A stretch of 64,000 bases of DNA from Tabrizicola oligotrophica (GTDB lineage: Bacteria > Pseudomonadota > Alphaproteobacteria > Rhodobacterales > Rhodobacteraceae): positions 248,001-312,000 of the forward strand of contig NZ_JAAIVJ010000002.1 in the NCBI RefSeq assembly GCF_011008935.1. The letters are read 5' to 3'. Made by a program: the position numbers and the translations under genes. The notes below the pieces were generated by a model, which was not told where the DNA came from, made no database searches, and was given only the letters and a program-made list of their open reading frames with translations. This document shows positions 54,131 to 62,917 of this stretch, in pieces (the stretch's first letter is position 1; every line of letters begins with the position of its first letter).

Positions 54131-55054
54131 TCAGCCTTGCGGCGTCATCGCCTTGCGCCCCTTCGCGCGTTCCAGCCCCAGCCGCCGCTCGCGCCAGATG
54201 ATGAGAATGCCCGCCGCAATCACCAGCGCCGCACCGCCCAGCATGGTCCAGGTCGGCACCTCGGCAAAGACGAAATAGCCGATCAGCAGCGCGAACAGCA
54301 TCGAGGCATAGTCGAAGGGCGCCACCAGCGAGGCATCGGCCTCGCGGTAGCTCGAGGTCAGCAGGATCTGCCCGACGCCGCCAAGAAGCCCCGCGCCGAT
54401 CAGGATCATCGCCTCGCGCGCCGTGGGGATCACCCAGCCGAACGGCACGGTCACCAGCGACAACAGCGTTGCGGTCAGGGAAAACCAGAACACGATGGCC
54501 GAGGTATTTTCGGTGTTCACCAGCTTGCGCACGAAGACCTGCGCCAAGGCGGCAAAGAGCGCCCCACCCAGCACCAGCATTGCCCCGAACGCCTCGCGGT
54601 GGCCTGCGGCTGCGCCGGTCAGCACCGTCAGGCGCGGCGACAGCACGATCAGCACCCCGGTCAGCCCCAGCGCGACCGAGGCCAGACGGAAAAGCCGGAC
54701 CTCCTCGCCAAGAAACATCGCGGCGAAGACCACCACCAGCAGCGGCGCGGCATAACCGATGGCGGTGACTTCGGGCAACGGCAGATAGCCAAGGCCGGCA
54801 AAACCCAGGCCCATGGCCAGCGTTCCCATCAACCCGCGCCAGACATGGCCGATGGGGTTCTTCGCCTTGAACCCGGTCGCCAGCTCGCGCCGCATGGCCA
54901 GCCAGACCACGATCACCGGAATGGCAAAGGCCGAGCGGAAGAACACCGTCTGCCCGGCGGGCACATGCGCCGCCGTCGTCTTGATCATCGCCGCCATGAC
55001 GATGAACACCAGAACCGAAGCCAGTTTCAGGCCAATGCCGCGCAAGGGTCGCAT
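54131..55054 (-). CDS. EamA/DMT-superfamily transporter
   Basis: A 307-residue protein with ten predicted helices in two EamA repeats. The first includes KTTAAHVPAGQTVFFRSAFAIPVIV; the second ends ATWTMLGGAALVIAAGILIIWRERRLG. The DMT superfamily exports metabolites or amino acids; no substrate clue. Monocistronic, 114 bases from tauE and bordered upstream by the decaying region. Confidence 0.9.
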   Translation of the reverse strand: MRPLRGIGLKLASVLVFIVMAAMIKTTAAHVPAGQTVFFRSAFAIPVIVVWLAMRRELATGFKAKNPIGHVWRGLMGTLAMGLGFAGLGYLPLPEVTAIGYAAPLLVVVFAAMFLGEEVRLFRLASVALGLTGVLIVLSPRLTVLTGAAAGHREAFGAMLVLGGALFAALAQVFVRKLVNTENTSAIVFWFSLTATLLSLVTVPFGWVIPTAREAMILIGAGLLGGVGQILLTSSYREADASLVAPFDYASMLFALLIGYFVFAEVPTWTMLGGAALVIAAGILIIWRERRLGLERAKGRKAMTPQG

Positions 55055-55289
55055 GGGGGTCTCCTTGGGTCATGTGAAGCACTGAATGGCATGGGGCGCA
55101 AGGCCGGGTCGGGCAAGAGTTCGGGCAGGAGTTGACCCGTTGCCTTTGCCCTGCGCTCCTGACCCGAGCGCAAGGCGGAAAACGGCCTCGGATGCGCCCT
55201 GACGGAGACGGGCGGCGCACCGGCCACGGTCTCTGAAGGCCCTTGGGCTAACCCGCCAAGGCCCGGTCCTGATCGCGGGCGCGTCTCGC

Positions 55290-55495
55290 GGCAGCTTCTG
55301 CGCGGCATCAAACAGACCATTGTGGCCGCAATATCCATGCTGGTCATTGCGGCCCTGGTGGGAACGCGGGATCTCGGCCAGCAGGTCTTTGTCGCGCTTG
55401 GCAGGGCCGATCTTGGGCTGGTCGCCGGCTTCTCCATTGCCCTTCTGGCGCTCATCGCCGACCGCCTGCTTCGAGACGGAACGAGGAAGACATGA
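55290..55495 (+). pseudogene. C-terminal remnant of a ProW/OpuAB-type permease
   Basis: Reading in the frame of the stop at 55493 gives LLRGIKQTIVAAISMLVIAA, then LVGTRDLGQQVFVALGRADL. This is the membrane end of a glycine betaine/proline ABC permease (compare the family pattern AGVNQTIM-ALSMVVIAA and GLGQPVF-GL). No start codon or upstream domain exists; the sequence before about 55290 is unrelated. The ATGA junction with the next remnant shows these were once adjacent operon genes. Confidence 0.65.
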
Positions 55496-55990
55496 GCCAG
55501 CTTCAGGAGGTCTACCTTGATGGCGCGTGGATTTCTCTCGCGCCCGGGTGTCAGGGGATGTCGGTTGAAAACCCGACAAGCGAAGAGGTGATCGGGCATT
55601 TCGCCTTGGTCAGGCGTCGGATGCGGATCAGGATGCCAGAGCGGCGCTGACATCCCTTGACCGGGTGGTGTTTGATCGGGCGGCCTTTCCCGTGGTCGAA
55701 CGGAGCGCCCGAATGGAGGAGATCCCTGCCGAATGTGACCGCCGAGCCTATGCCGCCGCCAGCACCTTCGCCTCGGACAAGCGGCCGCCAGCAGCCTTTT
55801 GCTCCGCAAAGGCATCGGGGTCTGCGCGCTGATGACGGCGTGGACCTGGCCGACCAACCAGATTGCCTGCAAGATCGGCCCAGCTTTGGTTTCGGATTGC
55901 ACTATGGTGGTGAAACAGTCCGGTCTTGCCGTCGTCTCGGCGATCCTCATGGCCCAGATCTGCCAAGGGGGCGGCGTCGCGCGGGTCAGG
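55492..55990 (+). pseudogene. Degenerate aldehyde dehydrogenase (betaine-aldehyde type)
   Basis: The frame at 55492 reads MSQLQEVYLDGAWISLAPGC, then VENPTSEEVIGHFAL, the N-terminal strands of an aldehyde dehydrogenase. Near 55608 it shifts frame to degenerate sequence (DADQDARAALTSL), and another frame shift brings GVCALMTAWTWPTNQIACKI followed by GPALVSDCTMVVKQSG. This matches the NAD-binding core (usual pattern W-N-W-P-NQ, then APAL--GCT-VLKPSE). Similarity ends near 55970, and the catalytic Cys/Glu region is missing. It converges on the methyltransferase gene. Confidence 0.68.
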
Positions 55991-56774
55991 ACGGCTTTGT
56001 TGCCGAAATGGCGTAGCGATGTTCGCTGCGCCTCAGCAGCGTCTTGCGGAAGCCAAGGCCGCGCGCTTGCGCGCGGTGGATCGGGGCGAAGCGGGTGTCG
56101 AGGCGGATGTCTCCGAAACCCGCGGCGACCAGCAGCGCGGCCACGGCCTCGCCCCTTGCCCCGCCCGAGAAATGCACCCGCGACAGGATCGACGCGTGGC
56201 GTGCGGCCAGATCCGCACCGGGGCCGCGGTGGGCAGGGGCGGCGAGGCGGGCCATCAGGCGGCCCAGAAGGCTGCGGTTCACGAAATCCCCGTCCACGAT
56301 CAAAAGCCTGCCACCGGGGGCAAGCACCCGGAACCATTCGGCAAAGGCGGCGGTCGGGTCGACCAGCGTCCAGACCAGATGGCGCGTCACGATCACATCC
56401 TGACTGGCGGTGGGCAACGTGGTCCGTTCGGCATCGGCCTGCAGGAAGGCGACGGTGTCACCCGCCTTGCCGCGGGCGCGCGCCAGCATCGGCTCGGACC
56501 AGTCAAGCCCGGTGACGCGGAACCCCAGGTCGCGGCACAGAAGCGCGATCTCGCCGGTGCCAGAGGCCAGATCCAGCAGCCGGCGGCCCGCGGCCGGGCC
56601 AAGGTGGCGGGTGAACAGGGCGGCCCAGGCGGCGCGCTCGGCCCCGTCCGTGATCCGGTGACCGGGATCCTGATCGAAGGTGGCGGCCCGCTCGGACCAG
56701 TAATCGCGGATTTCATCCCGCAGGTCGCGGTTGGACGCGGCGTGATCGGGCGGCGCGGGAATGGCGTCAGGCAT
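55986..56774 (-). CDS. Class I SAM-dependent methyltransferase
   Basis: A 262-residue methyltransferase with a Rossmann core. Motif I is RLLDLASGTGEIALLCRDLG near residue 63, then VTGLDWSEPMLARARGKAG, VIVTRHLVWTLVDPTAAFAEWFRVLAPGGRLLIVDGD. The ATG at 56774 is preferred: an upstream in-frame ATG at 56864 would lie beyond the predicted promoter and over two inverted repeats. It is divergent from the iron-type ABC transporter and may modify or release a chelated ligand, or act on a siderophore; that is inference from position. Confidence 0.85.
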   Translation of the reverse strand: MPDAIPAPPDHAASNRDLRDEIRDYWSERAATFDQDPGHRITDGAERAAWAALFTRHLGPAAGRRLLDLASGTGEIALLCRDLGFRVTGLDWSEPMLARARGKAGDTVAFLQADAERTTLPTASQDVIVTRHLVWTLVDPTAAFAEWFRVLAPGGRLLIVDGDFVNRSLLGRLMARLAAPAHRGPGADLAARHASILSRVHFSGGARGEAVAALLVAAGFGDIRLDTRFAPIHRAQARGLGFRKTLLRRSEHRYAISATKPS

Positions 56775-56818
56775 GAGATTTCTCGGCAGATTTCGCGGCA
56801 AATTCAGGGGTTCGTCTC

Positions 56819-56862
56819 TATCGGATAATTTCCGATAAAACAAGTCAACTTTTGTAGTTGAC
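56819..56862. promoter_or_regulatory. Paired inverted repeats over back-to-back promoters
   Basis: TATCGGA-TAATT-TCCGATA (56819-56837) and GTCAACT-TTTGT-AGTTGAC (56844-56862) are two perfect 7+5+7 inverted repeats, centres 25 bases apart. The second contains the plus-strand -35 TTGACA (56858-56863; a weak -10 TACCTC 17 bases on) and the minus-strand -35 TTGACT (56848-56843). The first covers the minus-strand -10 region. They probably bind metal- or substrate-responsive regulators of both genes. Confidence 0.6.
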
Positions 56863-56915
56863 AAAATAACTCGACAATTTTACCTCGCCAATGCGAAACC
56901 AACCAAGAGAGACAC

Positions 56916-58040
56916 ATGTCCTGCCTCCGCAACATCCTCGGCGCTTCGGTGCTGAGCCTGATCGCAGCCAGCCAAGCGCTCGCCGACAAAGTCACCCTCA
57001 CCGATATTGCCGGACGGCAAGTCGAGGTCGAGACGCCCGTGCAGCGCGTGATCCTGGGCGAGGGGCGGCAATCGTTCTTCACCGCGGTCCTGGACACGGA
57101 CAACCCCTTTGCCCGCGTGGTGGGCTGGCGTGACGACTTCATGAAGGCCGACCCCGACAGCTATGCCGCCTATCTGGAGAAATTCCCCGAAATCGCCAGC
57201 ATCCCGAATTTCGGCGGCTTCAAGGAAGGTACGTTCGACATCGAACAGGCGGTCTCGCTGAAGCCCGACGTGATGATCCTGAACCTTGAAGCCAAGGCCG
57301 CGACGGACGAGGCGGGCTACGAGGCGAAGCTGGCGGAAGTGGGTATTCCGATCGTCTATGTCGACTTCCGTGAAAAGCCCTTCGAGCACACGGCAAAGTC
57401 GATGGAGATCATCGGCGAGCTTTACGGCAAGCAAGACCGCGCAGCGGAATACAACGCCTTCTTCGCCGCCGAGATGGCGAAAGTGACCGACGTGATCGCC
57501 GCGCATCCCGATCTGGTCCGCCCCTTGGTCTTCGTCGAACGCGCGGGGGGGTATTCGGAAGATTGCTGCATGTCCTTCGGCAACGAGAACTTCGGCCGCA
57601 TGGTCGAAGAAGCCGGGGGCACCAACATGGCCAGGGATGTCATCCCGGGCACTTTCGGCACAGTGAATGCCGAGCAGATCATCGCATCGAACCCCGATGT
57701 GGCGATTGTGACCGGCGGCAACTGGGAGGCCTTCGTTCCGGGCGGGGCCTGGGTCGGCGTCGGGCCGGGGGCCGATCTTGATGTCGCGCGGCAGAAGCTT
57801 GCCGCCCTGACCGAGCGTTCTGCCTTCACCGGCATCAAGGCGGTCGAGACTGGCAGCGTCCATGCCATCTGGCACCAGTTCTACAACAACCCCTACAGCT
57901 TCGTGGCTTTGCAGCAGATCGCCAAATGGCTGCACCCCGAGGTCTTTGCCGACCTCGATCCGGAAGCGGCGCTGAAGACCCTGCACGAACGCTTCCTGCC
58001 GGTTGACTATCGTCCCGGCTACTGGGTGTCGCTGAACTGA
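56916..58040 (+). CDS. Iron/siderophore-type ABC substrate-binding protein
   Basis: A 374-residue class III binding protein with signal peptide MSCLRNILGASVLSLIAASQ ending ALA. Residues TLTDIAGRQVEVETPVQRVILGEG open the helical-backbone fold typical of FecB/BtuF. LVFVERAGGYSEDCCMSFG contains a Cys-Cys pair. No lipobox is at the cleavage site, so it is probably soluble in the periplasm. It starts a three-gene transporter operon. The ligand is likely ferric chelate, but heme, corrinoid or another metallophore is possible. Confidence 0.9.
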   Translation: MSCLRNILGASVLSLIAASQALADKVTLTDIAGRQVEVETPVQRVILGEGRQSFFTAVLDTDNPFARVVGWRDDFMKADPDSYAAYLEKFPEIASIPNFGGFKEGTFDIEQAVSLKPDVMILNLEAKAATDEAGYEAKLAEVGIPIVYVDFREKPFEHTAKSMEIIGELYGKQDRAAEYNAFFAAEMAKVTDVIAAHPDLVRPLVFVERAGGYSEDCCMSFGNENFGRMVEEAGGTNMARDVIPGTFGTVNAEQIIASNPDVAIVTGGNWEAFVPGGAWVGVGPGADLDVARQKLAALTERSAFTGIKAVETGSVHAIWHQFYNNPYSFVALQQIAKWLHPEVFADLDPEAALKTLHERFLPVDYRPGYWVSLN

Positions 58041-58048
58041 GCGCGGAC

Positions 58049-58071
58049 GGGGCGGCATGACCAGCCGCCCC
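58049..58071 (+). terminator. Intra-operon hairpin after the binding-protein gene
   Basis: GGGGCGGC (58049-58056) pairs with GCCGCCCC (58064-58071) around a seven-base loop, followed by GCATTTTC. Eight bases after the binding-protein stop, it would cause partial termination or protect the upstream mRNA, keeping binding protein above permease. It contains an in-frame ATG that is therefore an unlikely permease start. Confidence 0.6.
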
Positions 58072-58092
58072 GCATTTTCAGGAATCCTGCCC

Positions 58093-59163
58093 ATGTCACT
58101 TCTACCCATATCGCTTCTGACGGCCGAAGCCGCTGCCCATCCCTATCGTCGCCTCGTCGCGCGGCGCATCCTGCTGGTTCTGGGATTGGGCGGGCTTCTG
58201 GTGTTGTCGGTGGCAATCGACATCTCGCTTGGCCCGGCCCGCTATCCGCTGGCCGATGTGGTCCGCACCATTCTGTGGCCCGCCGACAGCGATGTGCAGA
58301 TGCGGGTCGTCATCTGGGATATCCGCATGCCGATGGCGCTGATGGCGGTGACGGTCGGCGGCTGCCTGTCACTGGCCGGGGCGCAGATGCAGACCATCCT
58401 TGCCAACCCGCTGGCCAGCCCCTTCACGCTTGGCCTGTCCGCAGCCGCCAGCTTTGGCGCGGCGCTTGCCATGGTGCTGGGCGTGGCGCTGTTTCCCGGC
58501 GCGCTGGCGCTGATGGTTCCGATCAACGCCTTTGTCATGGCGATGCTGGCGGCCCTGCTGATCTTCGGCTTGTCGACCCTGCGCGGGGTCACGGTCGAAA
58601 CCATCGTTCTGCTTGGCATTGCCCTGGTGTTCACCTTCAACGCCGCGCTGGCGCTTCTGGAGTATTTCGCCTCGGAACAGGCGTTGGCCGCGGTCGTGTT
58701 CTGGACCATGGGCAGCCTGACCAAGGCCAGTTGGACCAAGGTCGCCGTGACCGCCGCCATCCTGCTGATCTGCACGCCGCTTTTCGCCCGCCGCGCCTGG
58801 GCGCTGACCGCCATCCGTCTGGGCGAGACGCGCGCCGCGGCCATGGGCGTGCCGGTCCGCCGCCTGCGGCTTGAGACACTGCTGCTTGTCGCGCTTCTGG
58901 CGGCCGTGCCGGTGTCATTCGTCGGAACGATCGGCTTCATCGGCATCGTTGGCCCCCATATCGCGCGGTTGCTTCTGGGCGAGGATCAGCGCTTCTTCCT
59001 GCCCGGTTCGATTCTGGCGGGGGCGCTGATCCTGTCCGCGACATCCGTGCTGTCCAAGGCGATCCTGCCCGGTGCCGTCCTGCCCATTGGCATCATCACT
59101 GCCCTGGTCGGCGTTCCCTTCTTTGCAACACTGATCTTTACCCACGGCAGGCGGTCATGGTGA
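58093..59163 (+). CDS. FecCD-family ABC permease
   Basis: A 356-residue permease with about ten helices. FecCD marks are GGCLSLAGAQMQTILANPLASPFTLGLSAAASFGAAL near residue 100, and TIGFIGIVGPHIARLLLGEDQRFFLPGS near 280. The ATG at 58093 has AGGA nine bases ahead; a start 12 codons earlier lies inside the hairpin. It probably forms a homodimeric channel, since no second permease gene is present. Its stop overlaps the ATPase start. Confidence 0.92.
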   Translation: MSLLPISLLTAEAAAHPYRRLVARRILLVLGLGGLLVLSVAIDISLGPARYPLADVVRTILWPADSDVQMRVVIWDIRMPMALMAVTVGGCLSLAGAQMQTILANPLASPFTLGLSAAASFGAALAMVLGVALFPGALALMVPINAFVMAMLAALLIFGLSTLRGVTVETIVLLGIALVFTFNAALALLEYFASEQALAAVVFWTMGSLTKASWTKVAVTAAILLICTPLFARRAWALTAIRLGETRAAAMGVPVRRLRLETLLLVALLAAVPVSFVGTIGFIGIVGPHIARLLLGEDQRFFLPGSILAGALILSATSVLSKAILPGAVLPIGIITALVGVPFFATLIFTHGRRSW

Positions 59164-59912
59164 CTCTGGAACTGAAAAGCGTCGAGGCCTGCTATGGCCG
59201 CAAGGCGGTCTTTGCCGCGGCGACGACCCCGGAAATCCGCGGTGGCAGCCTGACAGCGCTGATCGGTCCGAACGCGGCGGGCAAGTCGACGCTCTTTCGC
59301 CGCATCGCCGGGCAATTGCGCGGGGCGGGACAGGTTCGGCTGCGCGGGGCAGAGCCGGCGGCTTTGCGCTACATGCCACAGGATACCGCGATGACCGCTG
59401 CGCTCACGGTCTATGAAGCGGTGATCCTGGCGGTGAAGCAGGGTCAGGCCGGCTGGCAGCTGTCGGCCCGTGACCTTGCGGCGGTGGATGCGGTGCTGGC
59501 CCGCCTGAAGATCGGCGCGCTGGCCGAGCTGCATCTGGCGGAGCTGTCCGGCGGCCAGCGCCAGCTGGTCTCGATCGCGCAGACGCTGGTCACCCGCCCG
59601 GCCGTCTTGCTGATGGACGAACCGACCTCGGCGCTGGATCTTTACCGGCAATACGAGGTTCTGGACCTGCTGCGGGACTATGCCGCCGAAACCGGGGCGG
59701 TGGCTGTGCTGGCGCTGCACGACCTCAATCAGGTCATGCGCAGCTGCGCCACCACCATCGCCGTCGCAAACGGCCGCGTCGAGGCCGTCGGCCCCTCGCG
59801 GGAAGTCCTGACCCCGACCCTGATCCGCCGCCTGTACGGTATCGATGCCCGGATCGAAGCCTGCTCGCGCGGCTATCCGATGATGATCGTTGACGGGCCG
59901 GGACGCGCATGA
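59157..59912 (+). CDS. Iron/siderophore-type ABC ATPase (FecE-like)
   Basis: A 251-residue ATPase. Walker A GPNAAGKSTLFRRI near residue 38, signature LSGGQRQLVSIAQTLVTRP near 128, Walker B VLLMDEPTSALD near 150, H-loop ALHDLNQVM. The Walker A has NAAGKS, as in FecE/BtuD types. It overlaps the permease by seven bases and energises uptake with it. Confidence 0.93.
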   Translation: MVTLELKSVEACYGRKAVFAAATTPEIRGGSLTALIGPNAAGKSTLFRRIAGQLRGAGQVRLRGAEPAALRYMPQDTAMTAALTVYEAVILAVKQGQAGWQLSARDLAAVDAVLARLKIGALAELHLAELSGGQRQLVSIAQTLVTRPAVLLMDEPTSALDLYRQYEVLDLLRDYAAETGAVAVLALHDLNQVMRSCATTIAVANGRVEAVGPSREVLTPTLIRRLYGIDARIEACSRGYPMMIVDGPGRA

Positions 59913-60058
59913 GCTGCTGCGGGAACGTCGGGGTTCGTGTCATGGCGGACGGCGCCATCGCGCCCCAAGATGCCGTTCCTGCCGGCCGCGCCCCGAAGGC
60001 CTGTGCCCCGCTTTCCCGCGTCCCACCTTGCGCGCGCCGAAGTGTTGATGTTCCCTGA
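59909..60058 (+). CDS. Possible small Cys-rich protein, 49 aa
   Basis: A frame overlapping the ATPase stop by four bases (ATGA), reading [20 protein letters not shown] and ending CARRSVDVP, with four cysteines (Cys3, Cys4 and two near the C-terminus). Translational coupling to the ABC operon is the main support. No ribosome site is obvious, and no family is recognised. It may be chance coding in GC-rich DNA. Confidence 0.35.
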   Translation: MSCCGNVGVRVMADGAIAPQDAVPAGRAPKACAPLSRVPPCARRSVDVP

Positions 60059-60078
60059 GCCAAAAGGGAGTACGACCC

Positions 60079-61779
60079 ATGACCACTGCCACTCTCGCCG
60101 ATCGTATCGACCAGGGCCGCGGGATTGCGCCGGCCGATCTGGTGCTGAAGGGCGCGAGGGTGTTTGACCTTGTGACCGGCGAGCTGGTGGAAACAGATGT
60201 GGCGATCTGCGGCGATACCATCGTGGGGGTCTTTGGCAGCTATAGCGGCAAGCGCGAGATTGACCTGTCGGGCAAGGTTCTGGTGCCGGGGTTCATCGAC
60301 ACCCATCTGCACATCGAATCCTCGCTGGTCACGCCATTCGAGTTCGACCGTTGCGTCACCCCGCGGGGGGTGACAACCGCCATCTGTGACCCGCACGAGA
60401 TCGCCAATGTCTGTGGGCTGACCGGAATTCACTACTTCCTTGAGGCGTCATCCCTGACCCTGATGGACATCCGGGTGCAGCTTTCGTCCTGCGTGCCCTC
60501 GACGCATATGGAGACGACCGGTGCGCGGTTGATGGCCGAAGATCTGGTGCCGCTGATGGATCATCCCCGCGTGATCGGGCTGGCGGAATTCATGAACTAT
60601 CCCGGTGTGCTGATGAAGGACCCCGGCTGCATGGCCAAGCTTGAGGCGTTCAAGGGCCGCCACATCGACGGCCATTCGCCCTTGCTGCGCGGGCGCGACC
60701 TCAACGGCTATATCGCCGCCGGCATCCGCACCGAGCATGAGGCGACCACCCACGAAGAAGGGCTGGAAAAGCTGCGCAAGGGCATGCGGGTGCTGATCCG
60801 CGAAGGGTCTGTGTCAAAGGACTTGCATGCGCTGGTCGGGCTTTTGACCGAACGCCATTCGCCCTATCTGTGCCTTTGCACCGACGACCGCAATCCGCTG
60901 GATATTGCCGAACACGGGCATCTTGACTGGATCATCCGCACCGCGATTGCGCTGGGGGCGGACCCCTTGGCGACCTATCGCGCCGCCAGCCTGTCGGCGG
61001 CAGAGGCCTTTGGCCTGAAAGACCGGGGCCTGATCGCGCCGGGCAAGCGGGCCGATATCGCGGTGATCGACAGCCTTCAGGGCTGCCATGTCAGCGCGGT
61101 CTTTGCCGGGGGCGTGGAGGTGAGCGACGCGGCCTTCGCGGCGCGCAGGACCATCCCCCCGGTCGCGCGCCAGTCGGTCAAGGCGCCGCGGGTTGAGCCG
61201 CATCACTTCCGCGCCGGTGGCAACCGGGTCGAGACGCCGGTCATCGGCATCGTGCCGGGCAAGATCATCACGCCGCACCTGACCTTCGACATCGCGCCCG
61301 AGGATGGCGACAAGAAACCCGATCTGGAGCGCGACCTGATCCGCATTGCGGTGATCGAACGCCACGGGGTGAACGGCAACCGGGCAACCGGCTTTGTGCA
61401 GGGGTTCGGGCTGAAGCGCGGGGCGATTGCCTCGACCGTCTGCCATGACCATCACAACATCGCCGTCGTGGGGGCGGATTATGCCGACATGGCGCTTGCC
61501 GCGAACCGGCTGTCAGAGATCGAGGGCGGATTCGTGGTGGTCGAGGGCGGCCGCGTTCTGGCCGAACTGGCGCTGCCGGTAGCAGGGCTGATGAGCCTGA
61601 ACTCGTTCGAAGAGGTCCACCGTGACCTGACCGCCCTGCGAGCGGCGGCGAAAGGCCTTGGCGTGGTGCTGGAGGAACCCTTCCTGCAGCTTGCCTTCCT
61701 TGCCCTGCCGGTGATCCCGCATCTGAAGATCACCGATCATGGCATGGTCGATGTGGACCGGTTCGAAGTGATCCCTTAA
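60079..61779 (+). CDS. ade: Adenine deaminase
   Basis: A 566-residue amidohydrolase converting adenine to hypoxanthine and ammonia. The metal-binding motif is [14 protein letters not shown] near residue 73. It is followed by [26 protein letters not shown] near residue 196, and [10 protein letters not shown] near 275. The C-terminal half, with [19 protein letters not shown], is the adenine-deaminase C domain that separates it from other amidohydrolases. Mn or Fe is usual. AAAGGGAG lies ahead of the ATG. It is 20 bases from the small frame upstream and may be read through from the transporter operon. Confidence 0.94.
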   Translation: MTTATLADRIDQGRGIAPADLVLKGARVFDLVTGELVETDVAICGDTIVGVFGSYSGKREIDLSGKVLVPGFIDTHLHIESSLVTPFEFDRCVTPRGVTTAICDPHEIANVCGLTGIHYFLEASSLTLMDIRVQLSSCVPSTHMETTGARLMAEDLVPLMDHPRVIGLAEFMNYPGVLMKDPGCMAKLEAFKGRHIDGHSPLLRGRDLNGYIAAGIRTEHEATTHEEGLEKLRKGMRVLIREGSVSKDLHALVGLLTERHSPYLCLCTDDRNPLDIAEHGHLDWIIRTAIALGADPLATYRAASLSAAEAFGLKDRGLIAPGKRADIAVIDSLQGCHVSAVFAGGVEVSDAAFAARRTIPPVARQSVKAPRVEPHHFRAGGNRVETPVIGIVPGKIITPHLTFDIAPEDGDKKPDLERDLIRIAVIERHGVNGNRATGFVQGFGLKRGAIASTVCHDHHNIAVVGADYADMALAANRLSEIEGGFVVVEGGRVLAELALPVAGLMSLNSFEEVHRDLTALRAAAKGLGVVLEEPFLQLAFLALPVIPHLKITDHGMVDVDRFEVIP

Positions 61780-61783
61780 AGCG

Positions 61784-61873
61784 TGTCTGGTTCATGTGGA
61801 ATTGATAAGCACTGCCTCTGGCATACGCTCGAACGCGCTTATCAATCCGCCTTGGTTCAAAGTGAACCAGACA
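61784..61873. repeat. Long imperfect inverted repeat after ade
   Basis: Outer arms TGTCTGGTTCA (61784-61794) and TGAACCAGACA (61863-61873) and inner arms ATTGATAAGC (61801-61810) and GCTTATCAAT (61837-61846) are all perfect. TTGGTTCAAAGTGAACCAG adds a smaller local hairpin. It fills the space between ade and the convergent acetyltransferase gene. Its size and structure suit a mobile intergenic palindrome, or a bidirectional terminator without T-runs. Confidence 0.7.
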
Positions 61874-61877
61874 AGCC

Positions 61878-62453
61878 CTAGGCCAGCGTCTTGGTCATCA
61901 GGATCCACTCTGACGCATCCACCTGCCAATCGCCTTTCACCACCGGACGGCGGGCGACTTCGGTATAGCCTTTGGCCGCGTAAAGCCGCTGGGCATCAAG
62001 ATGGCTGTCGGCGGTGATCAGGCTGATGGTCTGGCGGCCCTGCGCACGAGTGACTTCCTCGGCCTTGGCCAGAAGCGCGCTGCCGCAGCCCTTGCCGCGA
62101 AACCCGTCATAGGTCGCAAGGACGTTCAGATACCACGATCCCGGCGCCATGGCCTCAAGTTCCAGCAGCGGCACGAAGATCGGTGGCGTGTCGGCGGCAA
62201 TCGGGCTGGGCTCATCTTCGGCCGGATAGCCCAGAAGGCAGGCGGCGACTTTGCCCTCCACCTCTGCCAACCAGGCGTTGCGGAAGGAAAAACTCCCCGC
62301 CTCGCGGGCGGCGCGCTCCATGCCATAGGCCAGCGCATCGCCGCCCTCACCGACCGATTTCTGCCAGAAATGCAGGGGCAGATCATCCGCCGCCATGTTG
62401 ATGAAGCGCACCAGATGCGCGGCGTCAGACGCCTTGGCTTCGCGGATCAGCAT
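61878..62453 (-). CDS. GNAT-family N-acetyltransferase
   Basis: A 191-residue acetyltransferase. It starts MLIREAKASDAAHLVRFINM. The acetyl-CoA binding motif is LNVLATYDGFRGKGCGSALL near residue 116 (family pattern R-G-G-S/A), and motif B is ADSHLDAQRLYAAKGYTEV. AGGGGG lies six bases before the ATG at 62453. The acceptor substrate is unknown. Its stop is five bases from the palindromic repeat. Confidence 0.87.
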   Translation of the reverse strand: MLIREAKASDAAHLVRFINMAADDLPLHFWQKSVGEGGDALAYGMERAAREAGSFSFRNAWLAEVEGKVAACLLGYPAEDEPSPIAADTPPIFVPLLELEAMAPGSWYLNVLATYDGFRGKGCGSALLAKAEEVTRAQGRQTISLITADSHLDAQRLYAAKGYTEVARRPVVKGDWQVDASEWILMTKTLA

Positions 62454-62563
62454 GAAATCCCCCTTTGGTTCCCGCGCCCCAGAAACCAAAATCCCGCAGC
62501 GCTTGCAACCTCTGGCGTCGCCGCCTACCACTGAGGCAAATTCCAACCCGCATGAGGACCGAC

Positions 62564-62917
62564 ATGACCGACATGGTTTTCCGCTTCCCCGCCCCCGGCC
62601 CCGAGCCGATGACCACCGATCTTGAAGGCTGGACCAAGACCGAAGGCACGCCCACGATGAAGACATGGGTGCAGCACACCTCGATTGACGGCTCTGTCAT
62701 CAGCGGCACCTGGGAAGCGACGCCGGGCACCTGGCACGCCGTCTACAAATTCTACGAATTTGTCCACCTGATCGACGGCCAGATCACCATCACCCCCGAT
62801 GGCGGCGAGACCGTCACCCTGCGGCCGGGCGATGGCTTTGTGGTGGAGCCGGGCTTCAAAGGGACGTGGACGATCGAGAAGCCGGTGAAGAAGCATTTCT
62901 GCATCAAGCTGAAGTAA
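62564..62917 (+). CDS. Cupin-domain protein (DUF861-like)
   Basis: A 117-residue single-domain cupin, MTDMVFRFPAPGPEPMTTDL onwards. The core KFYEFVHLIDGQITITPDGG, then LRPGDGFVVEPGFKGTWTI, matches the DUF861/(S)-ureidoglycine-type small cupins, although the expected His cluster is reduced (Glu and His only), so metal binding is uncertain. GAGGA precedes the ATG at 62564. It is divergent from the GNAT gene, 110 bases apart. Confidence 0.78.
   Translation: MTDMVFRFPAPGPEPMTTDLEGWTKTEGTPTMKTWVQHTSIDGSVISGTWEATPGTWHAVYKFYEFVHLIDGQITITPDGGETVTLRPGDGFVVEPGFKGTWTIEKPVKKHFCIKLK

Noticed and set aside
53142-55220. 692-codon minus-strand frame spanning tauE and the EamA gene
   Set aside because: It crosses two genes in a shifted frame and shows no membrane pattern or motif.
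58057-58092. Upstream ATG for the FecCD permease
   Set aside because: It lies in the loop of a strong hairpin, and the family sequence fits the later start.
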